From the NCBI GenBank assembly GCA_947455845.1, contig CANGQE010000079.1, positions 1-6,572 of the forward strand: a DNA stretch of 6,572 nt. The letters are read 5' to 3'. This stretch comes from Rickettsiales bacterium. Its GTDB lineage: Bacteria; Pseudomonadota; Alphaproteobacteria; Rickettsiales; UBA1997. The notes under the pieces are model-generated. The model was not told the origin of the DNA and did not search any database. It saw nothing but the letters and a program-made list of their open reading frames with translations. Position numbers and translations under genes: made by a program. This document shows, in pieces, positions 1-5,028 of this stretch. The first letter of the stretch is position 1. Each line of letters starts with the position of its first letter.

Positions 1-1725
1 AAGTGGGGATTTTTTTTCTCAATCTGGATCGCGACTTTTGCGGCAATAGCTTTGTTTTACTACTTCAAAGATTTGCCAAGTTTAAGCGATTTAGAAACTA
101 AAGGTGGCAAACAAATTGTCCAAATTAACTACGCTAACGGCTCGCGCATTACTAATCGCGGCGAGATTTACAGCAGTGAAGTAAGTTTTTACGAATTACC
201 GGAAAACCTGATTAACGCAGTGGTGGCAACCGAAGACCGCCGTTTTTTCAGCCACCACGGGGTCGATATTTTTGGTATTTTACGAGCCTCTTACGTCAAT
301 CAAAGTGCCGGTCACATTGTGCAAGGTGGTAGTACAATTACTCAGCAATTAGCTAAATTAATTTTTCTAAAATCAGAGCGAACTTTTAAAAGAAAAATTC
401 AGGAAATTTTGCTGGCAGTTCAGTTAGAGCGCAATTTTACCAAAGAGCAGATTTTAACTTTTTATTTTAACCGCGCTTATTTCGGATCGGGCAATTACGG
501 CGTTGGCAATGCCGCCAAACATTATTTCGGCAAAGAAGTTTCGCATTTAAATTTGCGCGAATCAGCTTTGCTTGCCGGTGTTTTAAAAGCGCCTTCTAAA
601 TTGTCTCCCAAAAATAATCAGGAATTAGCCGAAGAGCGCGCTGACGTGGTTATTGGAAGCATGATTGACGCGGGGTTTTTGGACGAGAAAAATCTGAAAC
701 AGCTCGACCAAGAACCAAATTACAAAGTGGACAATTCGCAACGCCTTTATTTTGCTGATTTTGTTTACGAACAATTTCCGGAATTTTTACCTAAAAAAGA
801 TTTACGCGAAAGCGTGATTAAAATCACCAGCAGCTTGAATGAAAAAGTTCAGGCGGAAATGGAAGACGTACTCAATAATTTTACCGAAAAAAATGCTAAA
901 AAAATCGGTAATTCTCAAGTAGCCGTGGTGGTAATGGACAAGAAGGGCGCGGTGCTTGGAATGTCGAGCGGTAAGGATTACCAAAAAAGTCAATTTAACC
1001 GCGCCGTTTACTCCAAAAGACAAGCGGGTTCGGCCTTTAAAACTTTCGTTTACCTCGCAGCCTTTGAAGATGGAATGGAGCCTGACGACACTTTCGAAGA
1101 CAAAAAAATCAACATTGGTACTTGGCTTCCCGACAATTACGAAAGCCGTTATTTAGGTGAAGTAACTTTGCAGCAAGCCTTCGCTAATTCTCTAAATTCG
1201 GTTTCAATTCAACTAGCACGCAAAGTTGGTGGTGGCGAGATTGCAAGAGTTGCGCGTGAATGCGGTATTCTTTCCAAAATCGACAAAGACGACCCCACAA
1301 TTGCTTTGGGCACTACCGAAGTAAGTTTACTAGAGCTTACAAGCGCCTACGCCACCATTGCCAATGGCGGTGAACCCGTAATTCCTTTTTCGATTTTGGA
1401 AGTAAGAAATGAAAAAAATAAACTACTCTACAAACGTGAATCTTCCGGCTTAGACAAAGTAATTTCCGAAGAATCTGCAGAAAATATTAAAAAAATCCTG
1501 CGCGAAGTAGTAGCCAGCGGTACCGGTAAACACGCCAACGTAGGGCGTAACATTCACGGTAAAACGGGAACCAGCCAAAGCTTCCGCGACGCTTGGTTTG
1601 TGGGCTTTAACGACGAATTTGTAGTAGGAGTTTGGATCGGAAACGACGACAATTCGCCAACCAACAAAATCACTGGAGGCTCTTTGCCGGCAAGTTTATT
1701 CGCGGAAATTATTGAGAGAATTTAG
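1..1725 (+). CDS. Class A penicillin-binding protein (bifunctional glycosyltransferase/transpeptidase), 5'-truncated
   Basis: This enzyme polymerises lipid II into glycan strands and cross-links the stem peptides on the outer face of the inner membrane. The frame is open from base 1, so the true start lies upstream and the TTG at 52 is internal. Window residues 1-21 form a hydrophobic membrane anchor. The GT51 domain (about 60-235) shows ATEDRRFFSHHG with catalytic Glu78, GGSTITQQ (109-116) and RKIQE (131-135, second Glu135). The transpeptidase domain (about 305-550) has the nucleophile motif SAFK (Ser344), SLN (397-399) and KTGT (521-524). All catalytic motifs are present. The protein ends about 50 residues after KTGT, with no C-terminal extension or large OB-type insertion, so it is shorter than enterobacterial PBP1A. 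The overall look matches alphaproteobacterial PBP1-type enzymes. Which paralogue it is cannot be decided here, so no symbol is given. It converges on the tRNA-Ile gene. Confidence 0.95.
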   Translation, partial: KWGFFFSIWIATFAAIALFYYFKDLPSLSDLETKGGKQIVQINYANGSRITNRGEIYSSEVSFYELPENLINAVVATEDRRFFSHHGVDIFGILRASYVNQSAGHIVQGGSTITQQLAKLIFLKSERTFKRKIQEILLAVQLERNFTKEQILTFYFNRAYFGSGNYGVGNAAKHYFGKEVSHLNLRESALLAGVLKAPSKLSPKNNQELAEERADVVIGSMIDAGFLDEKNLKQLDQEPNYKVDNSQRLYFADFVYEQFPEFLPKKDLRESVIKITSSLNEKVQAEMEDVLNNFTEKNAKKIGNSQVAVVVMDKKGAVLGMSSGKDYQKSQFNRAVYSKRQAGSAFKTFVYLAAFEDGMEPDDTFEDKKINIGTWLPDNYESRYLGEVTLQQAFANSLNSVSIQLARKVGGGEIARVARECGILSKIDKDDPTIALGTTEVSLLELTSAYATIANGGEPVIPFSILEVRNEKNKLLYKRESSGLDKVISEESAENIKKILREVVASGTGKHANVGRNIHGKTGTSQSFRDAWFVGFNDEFVVGVWIGNDDNSPTNKITGGSLPASLFAEIIERI

Positions 1726-1785
1726 GAGAATTAAGAAGTAAGAATTAGGAATTAAGAAAGAGGGGAAGTGAGGGGAGGAAAAAAG
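1704..1785. repeat. C-free purine-rich tract with short direct repeats
   Basis: From 1704 to 1785 the plus strand has no cytosine at all. The tract runs from the last PBP codons into the long hairpin. It contains GAATTAAGAA twice (1728-1737 and 1749-1758) with a related GAATTAGGA between them, then two GGGG runs. It looks like simple-sequence expansion after the stop codon. No gene or function is visible in it. Confidence 0.5.
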
Positions 1786-1904
1786 CAAGTATTGTTGTGA
1801 AATTTTGCCGTTAAAAAAAATTTTAAAAGGCAAGCGTACATCCGGTACGTGCGTTTTAAAATTTTTTTTAACGGTAAAAGTTCGCAGCAAGACGCCGCTT
1901 TTTT
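1779..1904. repeat. Long near-perfect inverted repeat (126 nt), MITE-like or bidirectional terminator
   Basis: The core arms 1803-1828 and 1854-1879 pair over 26 bp with one G·U. Pairing continues outwards to 1792/1890 with two further G·U pairs and a single A·G mismatch, giving 37 positions in all. After a small internal loop, the outermost 8 bp AAAAAAGC (1779-1786) and GCTTTTTT (1897-1904) pair again. The 25-nt loop holds a small hairpin, CGTAC (1835-1839) with GTACG (1845-1849). Each strand ends the stem with six T, so it could stop transcription both of the PBP gene (+) and of the tRNA gene (-). The size and nested structure also fit a palindromic mobile element such as a MITE or a Rickettsia-type palindromic element. 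Only one copy is in the window, so this cannot be decided. Confidence 0.8.
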
Positions 1905-1910
1905 AAACAA

Positions 1911-1987
1911 TGGTGGGTCTGGGTGGACTTGAACCACCGACCTCGCACTTATCAGGCGCGCACTCTAACCAACTGAGCTACAGACCC
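1911..1987 (-). tRNA. tRNA-Ile (anticodon GAT)
   Basis: Read on the minus strand from 1987 to 1911 this is a 77-nt tRNA. The acceptor stem is GGGTCTG with CAGACCC (7 perfect bp), the discriminator is A, and CCA is encoded (TGG at 1911-1913 on plus). The D-arm has GCTC..GAGT with AGTTGGTTA. The anticodon loop is CTGATAA with GAT at 1953-1951. The T-arm is GGTGG-TTCAAGT-CCACC. The body closely resembles the usual bacterial tRNA-Ile(GAT). In many bacteria this tRNA lies in the 16S-23S spacer, but no rRNA is adjacent here. That fits genomes with split rRNA operons such as Rickettsiales, although an extra stand-alone copy is equally possible. Confidence 0.97.
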
Positions 1988-2015
1988 ATTGTTTAACTTT
2001 TCGAAGAGGCGCGGC

Positions 2016-2043
2016 ACTTTAGGAATGGTTTAGGAAAAGTCAA
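2016..2043 (-). promoter_or_regulatory. Putative sigma70-type promoter of the tRNA-Ile gene
   Basis: On the minus strand TTGACT (2043-2038) is followed after 16 bp by TAAAGT (2021-2016). These match the -35 and -10 consensus at 5/6 and 4/6 positions. The next bases are GCCGCGCC, a GC-rich discriminator like those of stringently controlled stable-RNA promoters. The implied start is about 20 nt upstream of the mature tRNA 5' end at 1987. The identification is by inspection only. Confidence 0.55.
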
Positions 2044-2079
2044 ACATTCGTTTTAAGTAAATTTGTTAATGCACGATCC

Positions 2080-2125
2080 AAGCCCTCTTTGCGCAATTGC
2101 TAAAGCAATTGTGCAAAGAGGGCTT
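2080..2125. repeat. 21-bp stem-loop sharing its outer arm with the 3174-3316 element
   Basis: The arms 2080-2100 and 2105-2125 pair over 21 bp with a TAAA loop. The only imperfection is G2093·T2112, a G·U pair in plus-strand RNA. The outer part, AAGCCCTCTTTG with CAAAGAGGGCTTT (2114-2126), recurs exactly in the element at 3174-3316, while the inner CGCAATTGC half differs. Only three T follow the stem, so it is a poor factor-independent terminator. It is best described as a short member of an intergenic palindromic repeat family. It lies between the divergent tRNA-Ile and DUF1016-SNase genes. Confidence 0.75.
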
Positions 2126-2136
2126 TCCTAAAACTG

Positions 2137-2160
2137 AATTTTGCACACGTGTGCAAAATT
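2137..2160. promoter_or_regulatory. Perfect 24-bp palindrome, candidate operator
   Basis: The sequence AATTTTGCACAC followed at once by its exact reverse complement spans 2137-2160, with the dyad centre between 2148 and 2149. There is no loop, which suits a dimeric DNA-binding protein better than an RNA hairpin. It sits 32 bp upstream of the ATG at 2193, so it could control the DUF1016-SNase gene. No regulator is encoded nearby and I do not recognise the site. No convincing -35/-10 pair is visible around it. Confidence 0.45.
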
Positions 2161-2180
2161 GGCTTTTGACCAATAAAATC

Positions 2181-2195
2181 AGGGGTTAAAAAATG
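2181..2195 (+). promoter_or_regulatory. Strong Shine-Dalgarno and ATG in a different frame from the main ORF
   Basis: AGGGG (2181-2185) stands 7 nt before ATG 2193-2195. This is the clearest ribosome-binding site in the window. The ATG opens a 12-codon frame that stops at TAA 2229-2231, not the long ORF. The TTG at 2222, which opens the long frame, has no Shine-Dalgarno-like sequence. The signal therefore suggests that translation of the DUF1016-SNase gene normally begins at 2193 and must change frame. Confidence 0.65.
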
Positions 2196-2231
2196 AAAAT
2201 CACTCTAAATGACTACCCAAATTGTTGCTAA
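2193..2231 (+). other. Short leader frame with CCCAAAT slippery heptamer; candidate -1 frameshift or 1-nt deletion
   Basis: The frame from ATG 2193 encodes MKITLNDYPNCC and ends at TAA 2229-2231. The heptamer C CCA AAT at 2216-2222 is in the correct phase for X XXY YYZ slippage. A -1 step there continues as TTG TTG CTA AAA, giving MKITLNDYPN-LLLKVQQTIKK. That is the kind of N-terminus expected for DUF1016 proteins, an NDY-like segment followed by LLLKVQQ. Bases 2221-2229 and 2238-2247 can form a 9-bp stem with one bulged A, although it overlaps the heptamer and is not spaced as a classical stimulator. A simple one-base deletion in the genome or assembly would look identical. Confidence 0.5.
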
Positions 2232-3169
2232 AAGTTCAGCAAACAATCAAAAAAACTGAGCAAAATATTGTTCAAACCGTGAACCGTGAGAAAGTGGTAA
2301 TGAGTTGGCAAATTGGAAAAATAATTGACCAGCATTTACTAAAAAATAATCGTGCTGAATACGGAAAGAAATTGTTTGAACAGCTAGCAAAGGATACTCA
2401 GATTAAAGAACGAGCTTTGTACCAAATGCGCAGCTTCTACAGAACCTACCCAACTTTACCAAAAGATGAAAGTGACCTAAGTTGGAGTCACTACCGCACC
2501 CTAGCTTCAGTGACTAATGACGAGAAGCGCAAATATCTCGAAGATCTAACAGTAAAAAATAATTTAGAAGCCAACGACCTCCAGCACGAAATCGCCAAAT
2601 CAAAACCGCGTAAGAAAAAAACTAGTAAATTAGCAATTACCCGAGGCCAACTTTTCACCTACAAACTAGCCACCTTCCCCGATTCCAATGAATCCTACAT
2701 TGATTGTGGCTTCAATATTTTTAGTGAAATAAAAACTAAATTTACCGGTGAGGGGGTATTTCAGTCGGTGAAGAAGGGGATGGGTTTTGCGCTGAAAAAA
2801 TCGGATTTAGATTCGAAGCAGCTGCACACTTACAAAGCTTATTTGGACCGCGTGGTTGACGGGGACACTGTGCACGTAACTTTGGACTTGGGATTTAAAA
2901 TTAAGCACAAAGAAATTTTAAGACTGGCAAAAATTGCTGCGCCAGAATTGGCGACAGAGGCAGGGAAAGAAAGTTGTGAGGCCTTGCAAAGAATTTTAAA
3001 GAACGTGCCTTTTCTGGTGATTAAAACCAACAAGACCGACATTTACGGACGCTACGTGGCGGATGTTTTTTTGGGTTGGGAAGGTGAAGAAGATCCGCAG
3101 AAAGTGGCGGAGGAAGGGGTTTATTTGAATCAGCAGTTGTTGGATTTGGGGGTGGTGGAGGTTTATTAG
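2222..3169 (+). CDS. DUF1016 (YhcG-type) N-terminal domain fused to a staphylococcal-nuclease-like domain
   Basis: The coordinates give the uninterrupted frame from TTG 2222 (315 aa). The intended start is probably ATG 2193, reached by a -1 frame change at 2216-2222. Residues 1-130 match DUF1016_N: WQIGKIIDQHLL (29-40), RAEYGKKLFEQL, YQMRSFYRTYPTLP and LSWSHYRTL. A basic linker RKKKTSK is followed by a middle segment (about 137-200) with RGQLFTYKL and YIDCGF. Residues 205-315 form an SNase-like OB-fold with VVDGDTV (Asp213, Asp215), RLAKIAAPE (Arg234, Glu242) and DIYGRY (Arg277). These correspond to SNase Asp19/21, Arg35, Glu43 and Arg87. The position equivalent to Asp40, a calcium ligand, is Ala239. 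YhcG relatives usually carry a PDDEXK nuclease domain, which is replaced here. A DNA-directed nuclease, perhaps in defence or a mobile-element context, is inferred. The gene is flanked on both sides by related palindromic repeats and converges on nadK. Confidence 0.85.
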   Translation: MLLKVQQTIKKTEQNIVQTVNREKVVMSWQIGKIIDQHLLKNNRAEYGKKLFEQLAKDTQIKERALYQMRSFYRTYPTLPKDESDLSWSHYRTLASVTNDEKRKYLEDLTVKNNLEANDLQHEIAKSKPRKKKTSKLAITRGQLFTYKLATFPDSNESYIDCGFNIFSEIKTKFTGEGVFQSVKKGMGFALKKSDLDSKQLHTYKAYLDRVVDGDTVHVTLDLGFKIKHKEILRLAKIAAPELATEAGKESCEALQRILKNVPFLVIKTNKTDIYGRYVADVFLGWEGEEDPQKVAEEGVYLNQQLLDLGVVEVY

Positions 3170-3173
3170 GACC

Positions 3174-3316
3174 GGTCTAAAGCCCTCTTTGAAAAAGAGG
3201 GAGGGAGACGCCGCAGGCGGCGGAAGGGTGATTTAAAATGAGTAAGTGACGGGCAAATCACCCGTCTGATCGCTAGCGCGATCATCCACCCTCTTTTTCA
3301 AAGAGGGCTTTAGACC
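3174..3316. repeat. 143-nt palindromic element with 28-bp terminal inverted repeats and inner hairpins
   Basis: Exact 28-bp arms 3174-3201 and 3289-3316 (GGTCTAAAGCCC...GGGCTTTAGACC) enclose several smaller stems. These are CGCCG/CGGCG (3209-3213, 3218-3222), GGGTGATTT/AAATCACCC (3226-3234, 3255-3263), GACGGG/CCCGTC (3248-3253, 3261-3266) and TGATCGC/GCGATCA (3267-3273, 3278-3284). The second and third share bases and exclude each other. The element almost fills the space between the convergent DUF1016-SNase and nadK genes. No clear target-site duplication is visible. It could act as a transcription barrier, but there is no terminal T-tract. A non-autonomous mobile repeat is the most likely reading. 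Confidence 0.85.
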
Positions 3317-3320
3317 AAGT

Positions 3321-4112
3321 TTAATGCGTAAACTGTTCCCGAATAATCCGTTCCTCCAAAGAGTGATTCGGGTCGAATAAAATCTTAAAAGCAATTGAGC
3401 GGTCTTCGAAGATTGAAACTGTTCTGACATTTCTAACTTCGTTAGAATCAGCGGTGGCGCTGGTTGGGCGTGAAGTGGGATTTAGAACTTCTAATTTTAT
3501 TTTAGTGCTTGCCGGTAAAAGCGCGCCGCTCCAATTGCGGGGGCGGAAGGGGCTGATTGGGGTGAGGGCGAGAATTTCTGAGCCGAAAGGAATGATTGGT
3601 CCACCGGCGGAAAAATTGTAAGCGGTGCTGCCGGCAGCGGTTGCAACTAATACGCCGTCAGCGGCGAGGCAGCTGATTCTTTCCTGACCGTTAATTTCGA
3701 TTTTAATTTTAGCGGCTTGGCTGGATTGACGTAGAAGGGCGACTTCATTGATTGCAATGTGGCTGTGAGTTTTGCCGTCAATGTCGGTGACGTTCATTCT
3801 AATGGGGTAGATCTTGGATTCTTTGGCGCTTTGGATTATTTCTAAAAAATTTTCTTCCCGAAATGAATTCATTAAAAACCCGACAGTACCGCAATTAATG
3901 CCGTAAATTGCGACGGGGTGTGATTCAAATTGGTGGAGAATGTGCAGCATTAAACCGTCGCCACCAATGGCGATTACGAGGTCAATATTGGTGGTTTTTG
4001 GGTGGTCGTAGGTGAGGTCGGTGAAGTTGTATTTTTGCACGAGGAAGTCTTTGCGGCTAATGGCGTCGCGGTTGTTTTTAGCGGCGATTACGGCAATGTT
4101 TTGGTAGTTCAT
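3321..4112 (-). CDS. nadK: NAD kinase
   Basis: This cytoplasmic enzyme phosphorylates NAD+ to NADP+ using ATP or polyphosphate and is the only route to NADP. The 263-residue length is normal for the bacterial family. Visible motifs are AIGGDG (48-53, catalytic Asp52), GINCGTVGFLMN (71-82), INEV (121-124) and DGVLVATAAGSTAYNFSAGGP (starting at 152). The C-terminal blocks TPISPFRPRNWSGALLP and FDPNHSLEERIIREQF are the form I associate with alphaproteobacterial NAD kinases. It is on the same strand as rlmB, 83 bp downstream of it. A 27-bp inverted repeat fills that gap, so it may be transcribed separately. No Shine-Dalgarno sequence precedes the ATG; the upstream bases are TTGTTTAAAAT. A GATAAT box (4128-4123) lies about 10 nt before the ATG with only a weak -35, so a leaderless transcript is possible but unproven. 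Confidence 0.95.
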   Translation of the reverse strand: MNYQNIAVIAAKNNRDAISRKDFLVQKYNFTDLTYDHPKTTNIDLVIAIGGDGLMLHILHQFESHPVAIYGINCGTVGFLMNSFREENFLEIIQSAKESKIYPIRMNVTDIDGKTHSHIAINEVALLRQSSQAAKIKIEINGQERISCLAADGVLVATAAGSTAYNFSAGGPIIPFGSEILALTPISPFRPRNWSGALLPASTKIKLEVLNPTSRPTSATADSNEVRNVRTVSIFEDRSIAFKILFDPNHSLEERIIREQFTH

Positions 4113-4123
4113 ATTTTAAACAA

Positions 4124-4206
4124 TTATCAGTTAGCAGTTAACAATTAACAGTTGGTTGCGGACTCTTTTTACCGTCAAATGTTAATTGTTAATTGCTAAC
4201 TGTTAA
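4124..4206. repeat. 27-bp inverted repeat built of TTAACA/CAGTTA units, overlapping the 3' end of rlmB
   Basis: The arms 4124-4150 and 4180-4206 are complementary over 27 positions except T4127/T4203 and the G4137·T4193 wobble. The loop is 29 nt (4151-4179). Both arms are made of repeated CAGTTA, TTAACA and CAATTAA words, so each arm is itself near-repetitive. The right arm supplies the last codons and the TAG of rlmB on the minus strand. No T-run follows the stem on the minus strand, so it is at best a weak terminator between rlmB and nadK. Confidence 0.75.
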
Positions 4207-5026
4207 CTTTCTTCGACAGTTCGTAAAGAGCAATCGCTGCTGCAACTGATGCATTTAAACTTTCCACTTCCGAATCAATGTCAATTCGGGCTAAAATGTC
4301 GCAGTTTTTTTTCACTAAAGGGCGAATGCCGTCGCCTTCGGAGCCAACGATTAAAGCAATGTTTTGGTAGCCTTTAACGCTGGTAATTGAGGTTTTAGTA
4401 TTGCCGTCTAGGCCGATGCACCAGTAGCCGATTTTTTTTAGTTTTTCGAGCAGGTTGCTGAAATTTGTAACAACTATCAAGTCAACATTGTCAATGGTTC
4501 CCGCTGATGTTTTAACAATTGTGGAATTTTCTTTGGGGGCGCTGTGTTCGCAGAAAATTATTTTTTTTACGCCAAAGCCACAGGCGCTACGAATAATGGC
4601 GCCAACGTTGTGCGGGTCGGTGATTTGGTCTAGTAGAAGCAAGGTTGGAAGTTGTTCGCCTTCTTTGAAGCGTTCTAATTCTTGCAAAAGTTCGTTCTGA
4701 TTTTTAGTGGGTAGCTTGGAACAATTAGCAGCGATGCCTTGGTGCACTGAAAATTTACCAACAAGAGATTCAATGCGCTCATTGTCAGAAAGCCTTACCA
4801 AAGGGCGCAGGCTAGTGAGGGAATTTTTAGTAAGAAAATTTTCTAATTCGTCGGCAGTGTTTTGTGTAACTAGAATTTCAAAAACTTTACGGCGTTTTTT
4901 TTGGAGGATGCTAAAGATCGGATGCTTACCACAAAGCCACAATTCACTGGGCTCAGGGCGCTGTGAATTGTGGCTGTTGCGATTATTATTGATTGGTTTT
5001 TTGTGTGAATGTTTATGGTTTTTCAT
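4196..5026 (-). CDS. rlmB: 23S rRNA 2'-O-methyltransferase, RlmB/TrmH (SPOUT) family
   Basis: RlmB transfers methyl from S-adenosylmethionine to the 2'-O of G2251 (E. coli numbering) in the 23S rRNA P-loop. The 276-residue protein has a basic, His/Asn-rich N-terminal tail (1-25), a substrate-binding domain opening with LWLCGKHPIFSIL (29-41), and a C-terminal SPOUT knot domain. The three SPOUT motifs are clear: LLDQITDPHNVGAIIRSA (131-148; Asn140, Arg146), IVGSEGDGI (226-234; Glu230) and SLNASVAAAI (256-265). The ATG is 2 nt after the stop of the PPIase gene (TAA-GA-ATG), with only weak GAGTAAG as a ribosome-binding site, so translational coupling is likely. The last codons come from an intergenic inverted repeat. 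Other TrmH-family enzymes such as tRNA Gm18 methyltransferases are shorter and lack this N-terminal domain. The exact target is inferred from family resemblance. Confidence 0.9.
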   Translation of the reverse strand: MKNHKHSHKKPINNNRNSHNSQRPEPSELWLCGKHPIFSILQKKRRKVFEILVTQNTADELENFLTKNSLTSLRPLVRLSDNERIESLVGKFSVHQGIAANCSKLPTKNQNELLQELERFKEGEQLPTLLLLDQITDPHNVGAIIRSACGFGVKKIIFCEHSAPKENSTIVKTSAGTIDNVDLIVVTNFSNLLEKLKKIGYWCIGLDGNTKTSITSVKGYQNIALIVGSEGDGIRPLVKKNCDILARIDIDSEVESLNASVAAAIALYELSKKVNS

Positions 5027-5028
5027 TC

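Noticed and set aside
52..54. TTG as the start of the PBP gene
   Set aside because: The frame stays open to base 1, and the upstream codons encode the expected hydrophobic anchor, so the gene starts outside the window.
1762..1778. Possible G-quadruplex (GGGG..GGGG..GG)
   Set aside because: Only two full G-runs and one GG are present, which is too few for a convincing four-run quadruplex.
1696..1937. Two overlapping minus-strand frames of about 60 codons
   Set aside because: They run across the long inverted repeat and the 3' ends of the PBP or tRNA genes. They lack a ribosome-binding site, and their residues simply translate the palindrome.
2209..2259. Short frame from ATG 2209 (MTTQIVAKSS...)
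   Set aside because: It is in the third frame, ends at TGA 2257-2259 after 16 codons and has no ribosome-binding site at proper distance. Nothing in it resembles a known peptide.
1890..3214. Shared AGACGCCGC at 1890-1898 and 3206-3214 as evidence that the two large elements are related
   Set aside because: It is only 9 nt long, lies in different structural positions in the two elements, and the arms otherwise have nothing in common.
3174..3316. Simple factor-independent terminator
   Set aside because: The outer arms end in TTTAGACC without a T-tract, and the nested stems and 28-bp arms exceed what a terminator has, so it is listed as a repeat element instead.
3233..3430. Minus-strand frame crossing the 143-nt element into nadK
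   Set aside because: It overlaps the conserved nadK 3' end in another frame and consists partly of the palindrome.
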